DNA of 26,538 nucleotides from a virus: IMG/VR virus record IMGVR_UViG_3300043464_001005, positions 1-26,538 of that record; one strand, given 5' to 3'. The position numbers and the translations under genes were made by a program. The notes below the pieces were generated by a model. That model worked only from the letters and a program-made list of their open reading frames with translations, was not told where the DNA came from and searched no databases. Each line of letters starts with the position of its first letter. The first letter of the stretch is position 1. This document shows, piece by piece, positions 20,347-26,166 of this stretch.

Positions 20347-20688
20347 ATGTCGAAAGTGGATCACTCCCTAGTGGTGATGGCAGCCTTGGCTGAACCCTTG
20401 GCCAAACTTCGGGCGGCTGGCAATGTTGCTGTGCCGTCTGATGAATTGGCCGTTCGGGCAGTCTCAGGGTGTCTCAACACTAGGACGGGCGGCTGGCGGG
20501 CTTCTAAGCCCTCTGACGATGCCGCTGGATTGTTGTGGTCGCTGGTGAAGTTTCACCGCTCTGGGGGCAGCCTGTATGGCTGGCCGTGGTTTGCGGATGA
20601 AACGCTCCGCGATCAGTTAGACACGCTGGCCATTGTGCTGTGCGGCGGCTCGCGGGCCGCTAATGCATGGCAGCGTGCGCTCAGTTAA
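20347..20688 (+). CDS. First early gene, unknown function (113 aa)
   Basis: ATG 20347 has GGAGGT 5 bases upstream; an in-frame ATG at 20323 would add 8 residues. Starts MSKVDHSLVVMAALAEPLAK and is helical. Middle: LAVRAVSGCLNTRTGGWRA, DDAAGLLWSLVKFHRSGGSLYGWPW, then DETLRDQLDTLAIVLCGGSRAANAWQRALS. It is the promoter-proximal gene of the plus-strand array and should be expressed early. The W- and G-rich middle loop is notable. No family recognised. Confidence 0.7.
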   Translation: MSKVDHSLVVMAALAEPLAKLRAAGNVAVPSDELAVRAVSGCLNTRTGGWRASKPSDDAAGLLWSLVKFHRSGGSLYGWPWFADETLRDQLDTLAIVLCGGSRAANAWQRALS

Positions 20689-20703
20689 CGGGATTCGATC
20701 CCG
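20689..20703 (+). terminator. Small hairpin right after a stop codon
   Basis: CGGGAT-TCG-ATCCCG, 6 perfect pairs, begins immediately after the TAA of the first plus-strand gene. No T run follows, so termination is doubtful; it may protect or pause the transcript. Confidence 0.35.
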
Positions 20704-20769
20704 GGCAGTGGCAGCCCTTATGGGTTATTCCGTGTCGCTGTCCGGGTTCGGTTGCCGTTTCTACGGTGT

Positions 20770-20954
20770 CCGAATAGCCCGCCATGGGCTGACTGTGGTG
20801 CTGGGGCTGCATGCGGCCTAAAAGCAACACGCAACAACCGCCTGCATCGGCGTGGGCATGTCAACAGCGGCATGCACTAATCCGATCTCAAAGGCCGGCA
20901 AATGGTGAGGTTTGCCGGGTTGCGTGATCGGCCACAGCATGGCGGGCTATTCGG
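20770..20954 (+). ncRNA. Candidate structured RNA closed by a 17-bp stem
   Basis: CCGAATAGCCCGCCATG (20770-20786) is perfectly complementary to 20938-20954. Inside, CCGATC (20882-20887) pairs with GATCGG (20926-20931) and encloses CCGGCAAA/TTTGCCGG (20895-20902 with 20911-20918). CGCC-TGCATC-GGCG (20839-20852) and GCATG/CATGC (20856-20860 with 20871-20875) give further stems. It lies in a 298-base gap without a credible gene, and a further hairpin (20953-20970) sits just before the next ribosome site. It may be a long 5' leader element, a small RNA or an origin-like structure. Confidence 0.35.
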
Positions 20955-20986
20955 CTGCCGTTCGGTAGCCATTCATGGAGGTGCGT

Positions 20987-21799
20987 ATGGTCACAAGATC
21001 ACGCACCGTCCGTCCGCTCGGTGTCATTCTGCACCGGGGCCGGTCTGACTTTGACGGCTCCCCGTATGTGGTGATCATGCCACTCGGGAAGTCTGGCAAT
21101 GTTAAGACCGGCGGTATGCTCCAGACCTACATCATTAGGTCGCATGTGCATCCCGTACAGGCGGTGCGTACAGGTGGCGATTCGGCCATCTGCGGTGCGG
21201 GTGATACTGCCTGCCCGCTGCAAGGAGTTTTCGTCCGCAAGCGCGGCAAGCGAAAGTTCCGTGCGTGTTATGTCAACGTAGGCCAGGGCCCTGCCATGGT
21301 CTACAGTGCGTTCAGGCGTGGTCGATACGTGGAGTATTCCGCCATTGACCATGACCAGTTCATTCGGGGTCGCAAGATCCGGTTCGGTACATACGGCGAG
21401 CCGGTGCTGATCCCCCTGGAGCTTATGCACCATCTGGCCAGTATTTCCGCTGGCTGGACGGGGTATACTCACCAGTGGTCAAAGGTACAGTATTCGGGCT
21501 ATCGGCAGTATCTCATGGCATCCGTCCATGGTCTTACTGGCCCGTGGTCCCGTGAGCATGCCAAGCATCTAGGCTGGCGTACCTTCCGCACCATGCGTGG
21601 AGGCGAGCCTGCTGACAGTGAGATTCTGTGCCCTGCCTCCCTAGAGGCTGGCAAGCGGCTCACTTGTGAGCAGTGCCGTCTATGCGACGGTGCTGGTACT
21701 CGCAAGGCGGGCCTGTCGTTAGTGGACGTTTACATTCCCGGGCATGGTGGCAAGGCGATTATGTCTGCCATTGCACATCTGCCCATCCTTCAGGCGTGA
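20987..21799 (+). CDS. Large early protein with two cysteine clusters (270 aa)
   Basis: Start ATG 20987 (GGAGGT, 4 bases); an ATG at 20975 overlaps the ribosome site. Starts MVTRSRTVRPLGVILHRGRS. Conserved-looking segments: KTGGMLQTYIIRSHVHPVQAVRTGGDSAICGAGD (40-73), CYVNVGQGPAMVYSAFRRGRY (94-114), RIRFGTYGEPVLIPLELM, and a C-terminal CEQCRLCDG cluster (C227, C230, C233). I recall this KTG.M.Q..IL....P..A...G.D..ICG...CYVNV.Q.P..V...Y..G.Y family from phages, without a function. The cysteines at 69, 76 and 94 and at 215-233 could bind two metals or a cluster. Confidence 0.85.
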   Translation: MVTRSRTVRPLGVILHRGRSDFDGSPYVVIMPLGKSGNVKTGGMLQTYIIRSHVHPVQAVRTGGDSAICGAGDTACPLQGVFVRKRGKRKFRACYVNVGQGPAMVYSAFRRGRYVEYSAIDHDQFIRGRKIRFGTYGEPVLIPLELMHHLASISAGWTGYTHQWSKVQYSGYRQYLMASVHGLTGPWSREHAKHLGWRTFRTMRGGEPADSEILCPASLEAGKRLTCEQCRLCDGAGTRKAGLSLVDVYIPGHGGKAIMSAIAHLPILQA

Positions 21800-21807
21800 G
21801 GTGTGAC

Positions 21808-22032
21808 ATGGCCGAATGGGGCGAGGTTGAAGGCAAGCCGATCTGGTTCCACAAGGGAGGGTGTTACGAAACACGGTTCCTTGTGATGGATGACGGTTCC
21901 GTGAGCATTCGCGTGGATGCCGGAACGCACGGCGTGATCGGGCAGCAGACAGGCATCGGGGTGCGTCTAGTTCCTGAGTCTCTGCCGAGCCTGACGCAAT
22001 TCTTGGCGAAACACTGCCATCAGGAGGTTTGA
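21808..22032 (+). CDS. Small early protein (74 aa)
   Basis: Starts MAEWGEVEGKPIWFHKGGCY; a compact beta-rich body (RFLVMDDGSVSIRVDAGTHG, IGVRLVPESL) and a helical end (LTQFLAKHCHQEV). GAGGTG ribosome site and 8-base gap from the upstream stop. No recognised family. Confidence 0.75.
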   Translation: MAEWGEVEGKPIWFHKGGCYETRFLVMDDGSVSIRVDAGTHGVIGQQTGIGVRLVPESLPSLTQFLAKHCHQEV

Positions 22033-22033
22033 C

Positions 22034-22243
22034 ATGCGTTGGAATGCTGATGCCTTGCGTGAAATGCCAACCCTTCGCACCGGGCAGTGTTGTAGCTGCA
22101 AGGTGGACACCGGCAACGTGCGGGTGTGGGTGTGCCGCGTGGCTGGCGGCGTAACGGTCGAACAATATCAACCGGACACGGGGCGATGGGAAACCGTGGC
22201 GGGTGGATGCAATGGGGAGGTTGACGATGAGATTCTTGGTTGA
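22034..22243 (+). CDS. Small early protein with a CCSC motif (69 aa)
   Basis: Starts MRWNADALREMPTLRTGQCC; CCSC (residues 19-22) precedes beta-strand sequence VRVWVCRVAGGVTVEQYQP, and the end is acidic and overlaps the next gene by 17 bases. GGAGG ribosome site. Possible metal-binding mini-protein; function unknown. Confidence 0.75.
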   Translation: MRWNADALREMPTLRTGQCCSCKVDTGNVRVWVCRVAGGVTVEQYQPDTGRWETVAGGCNGEVDDEILG

Positions 22244-22403
22244 AATCGACTGCGACAACGCAGCCTTTGAGGATGACCCTGCCTGTGAGGTGGCGAACAT
22301 CCTGCGGAAGGTCGTGCGGGCCGTGGAAAAGGACGGCAGCCAGGAAGGCCGGCTCGCTGATTCAAACGGCAATACCTGTGGCTTTTACAAGTACGAGGAG
22401 TGA
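22227..22403 (+). CDS. Small conserved phage protein (58 aa)
   Basis: Start ATG 22227 (GGGAGG, 7 bases). MRFLVEIDCDNAAFEDDPAC, EVANILRKVVRAVEKDGSQE, GRLADSNGNTCGFYKYEE. I recognise a widespread small phage family with the layout F.V.IETDNAAF......E.ARIL...A......G....L.D.NGN.VG. Function unknown. Confidence 0.85.
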   Translation: MRFLVEIDCDNAAFEDDPACEVANILRKVVRAVEKDGSQEGRLADSNGNTCGFYKYEE

Positions 22404-22404
22404 C

Positions 22405-22614
22405 ATGGGCGAGCCTGCAACATGGACTGCCTCCAACGGTAACGTCTGGCGGTTCATTCGCACGGAGCAAACAGTTGGTGTGGAGGGATTCAGCCCCGAG
22501 CATCAGCGGAAAATGGTGTACGTGGACCGCATATGCAGGGTGACGCGGCCAGACGGCACGTTTTATTACGACTATGAGATGATCGATTGCAGAATCTTTC
22601 ACGGGGAGGTGTGA
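22405..22614 (+). CDS. Small early protein (69 aa)
   Basis: GAGGAG ribosome site; the ATG follows the upstream stop by 1 base. Starts MGEPATWTASNGNVWRFIRT, ends TFYYDYEMIDCRIFHGEV. Aromatic-rich (W, F, Y) and beta-strand-like. No recognised family. Confidence 0.75.
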   Translation: MGEPATWTASNGNVWRFIRTEQTVGVEGFSPEHQRKMVYVDRICRVTRPDGTFYYDYEMIDCRIFHGEV

Positions 22615-22615
22615 C

Positions 22616-22894
22616 ATGGTGGCAATCACCAGCAAGTATCACGGGCCGACGAATACACGCGGCTCATGTGTTCGGGCTACGGCCAACGGCCATATGGTCA
22701 CAGTGCCATGGGCTAGCGAGCTAGACAGCGAAGCCAACCATCGGGAGGCGTGCAAGCGGCTCTGCGAAAAGCTGGGCTGGGATGCGGATCGGTTCTTCGG
22801 TGGTGCGATGGACGATGGGAGATGGGCATGGGTGCCCGTCTTCCCGTACGAATGGGAGCAGCGACAAAAGGAGGCGACACATGCCAACAGTTGA
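22616..22894 (+). CDS. Conserved small phage protein (92 aa)
   Basis: Starts MVAITSKYHGPTNTRGSCVR. The sequence fits a family I recall from many phages: ITTKY.GPTN.RGSRI.A......V.....LN.E.NH..A...L..KL.W. Function unknown. The end (KEATHANS) and stop are supplied by the 24-bp junction element that also starts the next gene. GGGGAGGTG ribosome site upstream. Confidence 0.85.
   Translation: MVAITSKYHGPTNTRGSCVRATANGHMVTVPWASELDSEANHREACKRLCEKLGWDADRFFGGAMDDGRWAWVPVFPYEWEQRQKEATHANS
22871..22894 (+). repeat. 24-bp junction element, copy A
   Basis: GAGGC-N5-ATGCCAAC-N-(A/G)TTGA. It holds a ribosome site, the next start codon and the current stop codon. Three more copies lie at 24966, 25150 and 25331. 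Confidence 0.85.
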
Positions 22895-23303
22895 ACAGTC
22901 GGTACACATGACCACGGTATCGAAGGAGGTGGCCGAAGCGTACGCGGATTGCTGGGACTATCACCCAAAAGTATCCGCACCATACATTGATGTCCCTGCC
23001 TGGGAGGCGATGGAACAGCGGCGAAATCTGGAGTTCTTCGCGTCCCGCTGGCTGCCGCGGGATGACGCTCAGTGGATCATGGAACAGTGGGTGAAGGGCT
23101 ACAACGACTTTGCCCCGAGCGTGATCGGCCGGCTCCCCGAGGAGGCGCTGATTCGCATAGCCCGAGAGGGCAGCGTCTGCCTGTATGTGAAGTTGCCATA
23201 TGGGTGCAAGGCGAAACTTCCGACTGCCAAGCGGGTGCTGGCGGATGAGCGAGACGAGGTGTTCCTGCAATCGTCTCGGTGTGTTCGGTACTGGTGGGAC
23301 TAA
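22881..23303 (+). CDS. Early protein, largest of the small array (140 aa)
   Basis: Starts MPTVEQSVHMTTVSKEVAEA; then YADCWDYHPKVSAPYIDVPAWEAMEQRR, FFASRWLPRDDAQWIMEQWVKGYNDFAP, and CLYVKLPYGCKAKLPTAKRVL, with helical ends. Trp-rich throughout. AAAAGGAGG ribosome site. Start and the upstream stop overlap inside a junction element. No recognised family. Confidence 0.8.
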   Translation: MPTVEQSVHMTTVSKEVAEAYADCWDYHPKVSAPYIDVPAWEAMEQRRNLEFFASRWLPRDDAQWIMEQWVKGYNDFAPSVIGRLPEEALIRIAREGSVCLYVKLPYGCKAKLPTAKRVLADERDEVFLQSSRCVRYWWD

Positions 23304-23314
23304 GGAGGTGCGGA

Positions 23315-23485
23315 ATGCAATGCCCCGTCTGTGACTGTTGCGAGGTGTCGTTTGCCGGTGTTCTCGGTGACGTAGGTCATGCGAGATGCCGGGATTGTGG
23401 GATTGTTTACACGTTTGACCCGTCATTGGAGGACGAGTGCTATGTGGGCAGTACGGACACGGAAGAGGATCATTGCGACGTTTGA
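23315..23485 (+). CDS. Zinc-ribbon mini-protein (56 aa)
   Basis: Starts MQCPVCDCCEVSFAG; C3-x2-C6 and C25-x2-C28 (RCRDCGIVYTFD) form a classic ribbon, followed by an acidic tail (LEDECYVGSTDTEEDHCDV). It would bind zinc and could be a transcription or nucleic-acid-binding regulator. TAAGGAGG ribosome site overlaps the upstream stop. Confidence 0.8.
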   Translation: MQCPVCDCCEVSFAGVLGDVGHARCRDCGIVYTFDPSLEDECYVGSTDTEEDHCDV

Positions 23486-23570
23486 TAACCGATGGGAGGC
23501 GGAAGAATGGATGCGGACTTGGCGTTCGCTCCATGGACATAAGTGTTACCTAGTGCGTACGGAGAATTGA
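23442..23570 (+). CDS. Very small early protein (42 aa)
   Basis: Starts MWAVRTRKRIIATFDNRWEA; helix EEWMRTWRSLHGH and strand KCYLVRTEN. It overlaps the zinc-ribbon gene by 44 bases in another frame, with a GGAGGA ribosome site, so it looks translated. The FDNRWEAEEWM..W...G..CY.V pattern resembles a small fold used by phage accessory proteins. Confidence 0.65.
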   Translation: MWAVRTRKRIIATFDNRWEAEEWMRTWRSLHGHKCYLVRTEN

Positions 23571-23571
23571 G

Positions 23572-23856
23572 ATGAGCCGAGAGTACAACATTCGTCATGT
23601 GGTGCGGCAGCATGCGGATGCCGATACGCGAGCCAACTCCGCAGAGTTCTCCTACACACCCTCGCAGGCGTGCTTGGTGTGGTGGGGCCTGTATCTGCTG
23701 TCCATGGAGTTGCGTAAGCCCATCCCCGGCGGATGCTGGGAAGATTACCCCGATACCATGCGTTGCTATGCGGACGCTATCGACTGGATCCGCACCGCCC
23801 AGGTGCAACTCTCGGCCCACGCTAGCAAGCACAAGTTGGAGTTGAGCAAGGCATGA
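23572..23856 (+). CDS. Small early protein (94 aa)
   Basis: Starts MSREYNIRHVVRQHADADTR; then TPSQACLVWWGLYLLSMELRKPIPGGCWED and a helical end AIDWIRTAQVQLSAHASKHKLELSKA. The hydrophobic VWWGLYLLSM could be a buried helix or a short membrane contact. GGAGAATTGAG ribosome site. No recognised family. Confidence 0.75.
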   Translation: MSREYNIRHVVRQHADADTRANSAEFSYTPSQACLVWWGLYLLSMELRKPIPGGCWEDYPDTMRCYADAIDWIRTAQVQLSAHASKHKLELSKA

Positions 23857-24044
23857 AATACCGAGACGGCATGACCGAAGACGAGGAGCGCGAACCGCTG
23901 GCCGAGTGTGAACGGCTGGACCAGTGCTATGCCGATGCAGACGCAATGGCTGCCTCGGCCAGCGAATGCAGCGACGATGAGGAGTTCGATTATTTCGATC
24001 CAGTGCGTGACGGTTGGGTAGACCGCAACACTGGTCGTCCGTGA
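23853..24044 (+). CDS. Acidic mini-protein (63 aa)
   Basis: Starts MKYRDGMTEDEEREPLAECE; strongly acidic (many E and D), with FDYFDPVRDGWVDRNTGRP at the end. The ATG overlaps the upstream TGA. The charge and length are typical of DNA-mimic or inhibitor proteins, but nothing specific is visible. Confidence 0.65.
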   Translation: MKYRDGMTEDEEREPLAECERLDQCYADADAMAASASECSDDEEFDYFDPVRDGWVDRNTGRP

Positions 24045-24058
24045 ACGGAGGATGACGA

Positions 24059-24271
24059 ATGAGCTTTCGACCGATGGTGAAGGTGGGCAATGAGTGGGCT
24101 GGCAATGGCATTCGGTTTGCCACCCGTGAAGAGGCAGAGTCTTCCGCCCGTGATCTGTACGGACGGTGGACGCTGTGTGTGGATCACCGGGCAGATGAGT
24201 CCGATGATCCGGTAAACTGTGAGTGGGATCCGTCCCGTGGCAATGTGCATTTGGAGGTGGTCAATGCCTAA
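24059..24271 (+). CDS. Conserved small phage protein with ESDDPVN (70 aa)
   Basis: Starts MSFRPMVKVGNEWAGNGIRF; ATREEAESSARDLYGRW, CVDHRADESDDPVNC, EWDPSRGNVHLEVVNA. I recognise a widespread phage protein family (Y.P......W..N...F.T..EA......L..RW......R..ESDDPVNY). Function unknown. GGAGG ribosome site. Confidence 0.85.
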   Translation: MSFRPMVKVGNEWAGNGIRFATREEAESSARDLYGRWTLCVDHRADESDDPVNCEWDPSRGNVHLEVVNA

Positions 24272-24515
24272 CACCAATGTCAGTCAGAGCCACTTCGCCA
24301 AGGCTGCTGCCGGCAAGGCGGCGACGTTTTGCGAAGAGGCCAAGAGCGAGGCAAGCCTAGCCGTTATTGCCCGCATGGTACTGGAGGAGTTCGACACGGC
24401 CCCCAAGTCACAGGAGTACCTTGCATTGGCGGCTGCGTTCCGCAAGTCGCATGGCAAGAAAGACTGGGCGATAGTGGACGACATTGTCCGTGAGTTCAAA
24501 TGGTTTCGGAGGTGA
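24264..24515 (+). CDS. Small helical early protein (83 aa)
   Basis: Starts MPNTNVSQSHFAKAAAGKAA; helices with AVIARMVLEEFDTAPKSQEYLALAAAFRKSHGKKDWAIVDDIVREF. All-helical, mixed charge. TTTGGAGGTGG ribosome site; overlaps the upstream gene by 8 bases. No recognised family. Confidence 0.75.
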   Translation: MPNTNVSQSHFAKAAAGKAATFCEEAKSEASLAVIARMVLEEFDTAPKSQEYLALAAAFRKSHGKKDWAIVDDIVREFKWFRR

Positions 24516-24519
24516 CGAC

Positions 24520-24810
24520 ATGACATCCGGTGACCTCGCCAAGATGGCCCGTGCCGCAGCCGTCATTCGGTCTGTGGTCGGCCAGGACTTTGAGTGCCAC
24601 ACCCGGGAGGAATGGGACGGTGAGTACGGCAAGGGTGCCTTGCTCATCCTGGAACACTACCTTGGCGATCCGCTCTGGCCCTATGTGAACTACGACGGCG
24701 GGCAATACGACAAGATCGAACAGTTGTCCGATGCGTTGTCGGCTGCGGGGTTCTGGGTTGAAGACTGCACCGGGTGGTACTCCGGCGTGTATGAGAAGGA
24801 GGTGGTGTGA
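24520..24810 (+). CDS. Small early protein (96 aa)
   Basis: Starts MTSGDLAKMARAAAVIRSVV; the C-terminal half has HTREEWDGEYGKGALLILEHYLGDPL, NYDGGQYDKIEQLSDALSAAGFWVEDCTGWYSGVYEKEVV. The pattern of EQLS..L...GFWVED...W.S..Y is close to small phage proteins I have seen, unnamed. CGGAGG ribosome site. Confidence 0.75.
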   Translation: MTSGDLAKMARAAAVIRSVVGQDFECHTREEWDGEYGKGALLILEHYLGDPLWPYVNYDGGQYDKIEQLSDALSAAGFWVEDCTGWYSGVYEKEVV

Positions 24811-24989
24811 TGCAAAACTTTATTGTCGTTGATGCGACCGACCGCATCTGTTCGTACTGTTCTGATCGGGACCATGCGGAGCGCATTGCTGATCGGGAAG
24901 CCGCAACGCAGAGGATGGACATGTTTGTTTACGCGGTCACTGAGTTGTCCGCGCATAAGCACGAGGAGGCCAGCGATGCCAACCATTGA
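24810..24989 (+). CDS. Small early protein (59 aa)
   Basis: MQNFIVVDATDRICSYCSDR, DHAERIADREAATQRMDMFV, YAVTELSAHKHEEASDANH. A beta-helix-beta layout with a CSYC pair. TGATG overlap with the upstream gene, AAGGAGG site. The last residues, from the GAGGC on, are the junction element and are shared with the next gene's start. Confidence 0.75.
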   Translation: MQNFIVVDATDRICSYCSDRDHAERIADREAATQRMDMFVYAVTELSAHKHEEASDANH

Positions 24990-25173
24990 TTGGACTGCTG
25001 ACCAAGGCGAGGAGGTTCGGCAGTTGATTCTGGACCGCATCGAATACCTCACCGAGAGCGAGGGGCGTGCTGTCCGCAGGAATGATACTTCCGATCTGCA
25101 ATTTATTCGCAGGATGTTGGAAGACATGCGTGTGGTTCTAAAAGACCTGGAGGCTGCATATGCCAACGATTGA
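24976..25173 (+). CDS. MPTI-type helical mini-protein 1 (65 aa)
   Basis: Starts MPTIDWTADQGEEVRQLILD; helices IEYLTESEGRAVRRNDTSDL and FIRRMLEDMRVVLKDLEAAY. It reads as an antiparallel helical hairpin. Paralogue-like start with the next two genes. GAGGAGG ribosome site in the junction element. Function unknown. Confidence 0.75.
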   Translation: MPTIDWTADQGEEVRQLILDRIEYLTESEGRAVRRNDTSDLQFIRRMLEDMRVVLKDLEAAYAND

Positions 25174-25354
25174 ACTAACCAAGGCAGAACTCAAAGAAGC
25201 CTGGGGTTGCCTGACTGTTGAGCAGGAGAACGTGACCGAGATGTTGCGGCGATACCCCAAGGGCGACCGGGACCATGACTCATACGCCAAGGCGGCTCGC
25301 CTATTGGATTCCATCCTTTACAAGATTGCGGAGGCCAAGCATGCCAACCATTGA
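25160..25354 (+). CDS. MPTI-type helical mini-protein 2 (64 aa)
   Basis: Starts MPTIELTKAELKEAWGCLTV; helices EQENVTEMLRRYPKGDRDHD and SYAKAARLLDSILYKIAEAK. Same MPTIELT start as the next gene and same junction, but a diverged body. Probably a helical hairpin; function unknown. Confidence 0.75.
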   Translation: MPTIELTKAELKEAWGCLTVEQENVTEMLRRYPKGDRDHDSYAKAARLLDSILYKIAEAKHANH

Positions 25355-25508
25355 GCTGACCGACGAGCAGGCCGAGGAGTTGAAGGACTTGTTGGACAGG
25401 GAGATATGCGAACTAAAGGCGGGGTTCGATGACAGCGAGTTCTTTGATGAGCATCGACACCGCTACGAGGTGCTGCGGGAAACCTTGGAACTACTGGAGA
25501 TTGCGTGA
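25341..25508 (+). CDS. MPTI-type helical mini-protein 3 (55 aa)
   Basis: MPTIELTDEQAEELKDLLDR, EICELKAGFDDSEFFDEHRH, RYEVLRETLELLEIA. It resembles the widespread small phage protein type 'ELTDEQAE.L...L..E...L'. Third of the three in-line copies with the MPTI start. Ends in the second shared junction word (GGAGATTGCGTGATG). Confidence 0.75.
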   Translation: MPTIELTDEQAEELKDLLDREICELKAGFDDSEFFDEHRHRYEVLRETLELLEIA

Positions 25509-25711
25509 TGCTCCCGCTCAAAGTTTTGTCGGAAGCCGAGGCAGTGCAGGAATTGCGGGACATGATCGACGGGTTTGACATAGACGATCTGGCTCACATG
25601 TGCAGCGAACTCACCACCTACGAGGGGCTGCGTGTCGTTGTGCGGATGGGTGGTGTTGATTCGGATGCCTGGGTGGACGGTCAATGTCTGGCCGACCAGC
25701 AAGAAACATAA
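25508..25711 (+). CDS. Small early protein (67 aa)
   Basis: ATG 25508 overlaps the upstream TGA; a GTG 3 bases earlier is possible. Starts MLPLKVLSEAEAVQELRDMI; DGFDIDDLAHMCSELTTYEGLRVVVRMGGV, then DSDAWVDGQCLADQQET. Helix-strand mini-domain, acidic. GGAGATTGCGTGATG at the start is repeated at the next gene. Unrecognised. Confidence 0.7.
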   Translation: MLPLKVLSEAEAVQELRDMIDGFDIDDLAHMCSELTTYEGLRVVVRMGGVDSDAWVDGQCLADQQET

Positions 25712-25723
25712 GGAGATTGCGTG

Positions 25724-25975
25724 ATGACCTTTGAAGACTGGCGAGCGACACAGCATCAGGCCACGCAAGGTCTGGAGCATGACATTCTGGAAGACCACTT
25801 CGGCTACGTGCCAGACAACGTACAGTCGGTGTGGGTCTATGAGGTGGGCGTGCTGGCTGGTCTAAAGGACGGCCAGTACTACACGCACATCGGACGGTCG
25901 GAATACACGGGCACGCTGGACGATATTGAGCGTCGGCTGTGGGAAGATCACGCGAAACAGGAGGTGGGCACATGA
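25724..25975 (+). CDS. Small early protein (83 aa)
   Basis: Starts MTFEDWRATQHQATQGLEHD; then GYVPDNVQSVWVYEVGVLAGLKDGQYYTHIG and SEYTGTLDDIERRLWEDHAKQ. AGGAGATTGCGTG precedes the ATG, the same 15 bases as at 25496-25510. Alpha/beta with aromatic strands. No recognised family. Confidence 0.7.
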   Translation: MTFEDWRATQHQATQGLEHDILEDHFGYVPDNVQSVWVYEVGVLAGLKDGQYYTHIGRSEYTGTLDDIERRLWEDHAKQEVGT

Positions 25976-26166
25976 ACGCAGAGATCGCTGCCGTCTATGA
26001 GACGTACGATACCGCCCGTCTTCGGCTGACTGAACTGGCACCATGCCCCAAGTGCTGCCCGCCACGGCACCCCTGTAGTCCCGGCGAGTACATCCGCGGG
26101 TGCGACATCCTGCGATGCAAGAAGTGTGGTGGTGATGGATTCCTTATCAAATGGGAGGATGAATGA
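25972..26166 (+). CDS. Zinc-binding mini-protein (64 aa)
   Basis: Starts MNAEIAAVYETYDTARLRLT. The Cys motifs C25-x2-C28 (CPKCC) and C49-x2-C52 (CKKCGG), with extra C35 and C44, give a zinc ribbon with DILRCKKCGGDGFLIKWEDE. The CGGxG motif resembles DnaJ-type and small phage zinc proteins. ACATGA overlap; AGGAGG ribosome site. Confidence 0.8.
   Translation: MNAEIAAVYETYDTARLRLTELAPCPKCCPPRHPCSPGEYIRGCDILRCKKCGGDGFLIKWEDE

Larger units (their letters stand above)
24966..25354 (+). repeat. 24-bp junction element, copies B, C and D
   Basis: Copies at 24966-24989, 25150-25173 and 25331-25354. Each gives the upstream gene its last residues (EASDANH, EAAYAND, EAKHANH), its stop TGA, and the ribosome site plus ATG of the next gene starting MPTI(D/E). 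The region between copies holds one small gene each. Copy A is at 22871-22894. Confidence 0.85.

Noticed and set aside
20689-20703. TTCGATC sequence resembling a tRNA T-loop
   Set aside because: The stem around it is a simple 6-bp hairpin with a 3-base loop; no acceptor, D or anticodon arms can be drawn.
20633-20821. A 62-codon plus frame overlapping the first early gene and the inverted repeat
   Set aside because: Starts inside a real gene in another frame and extends into the 17-bp stem; no ribosome site.
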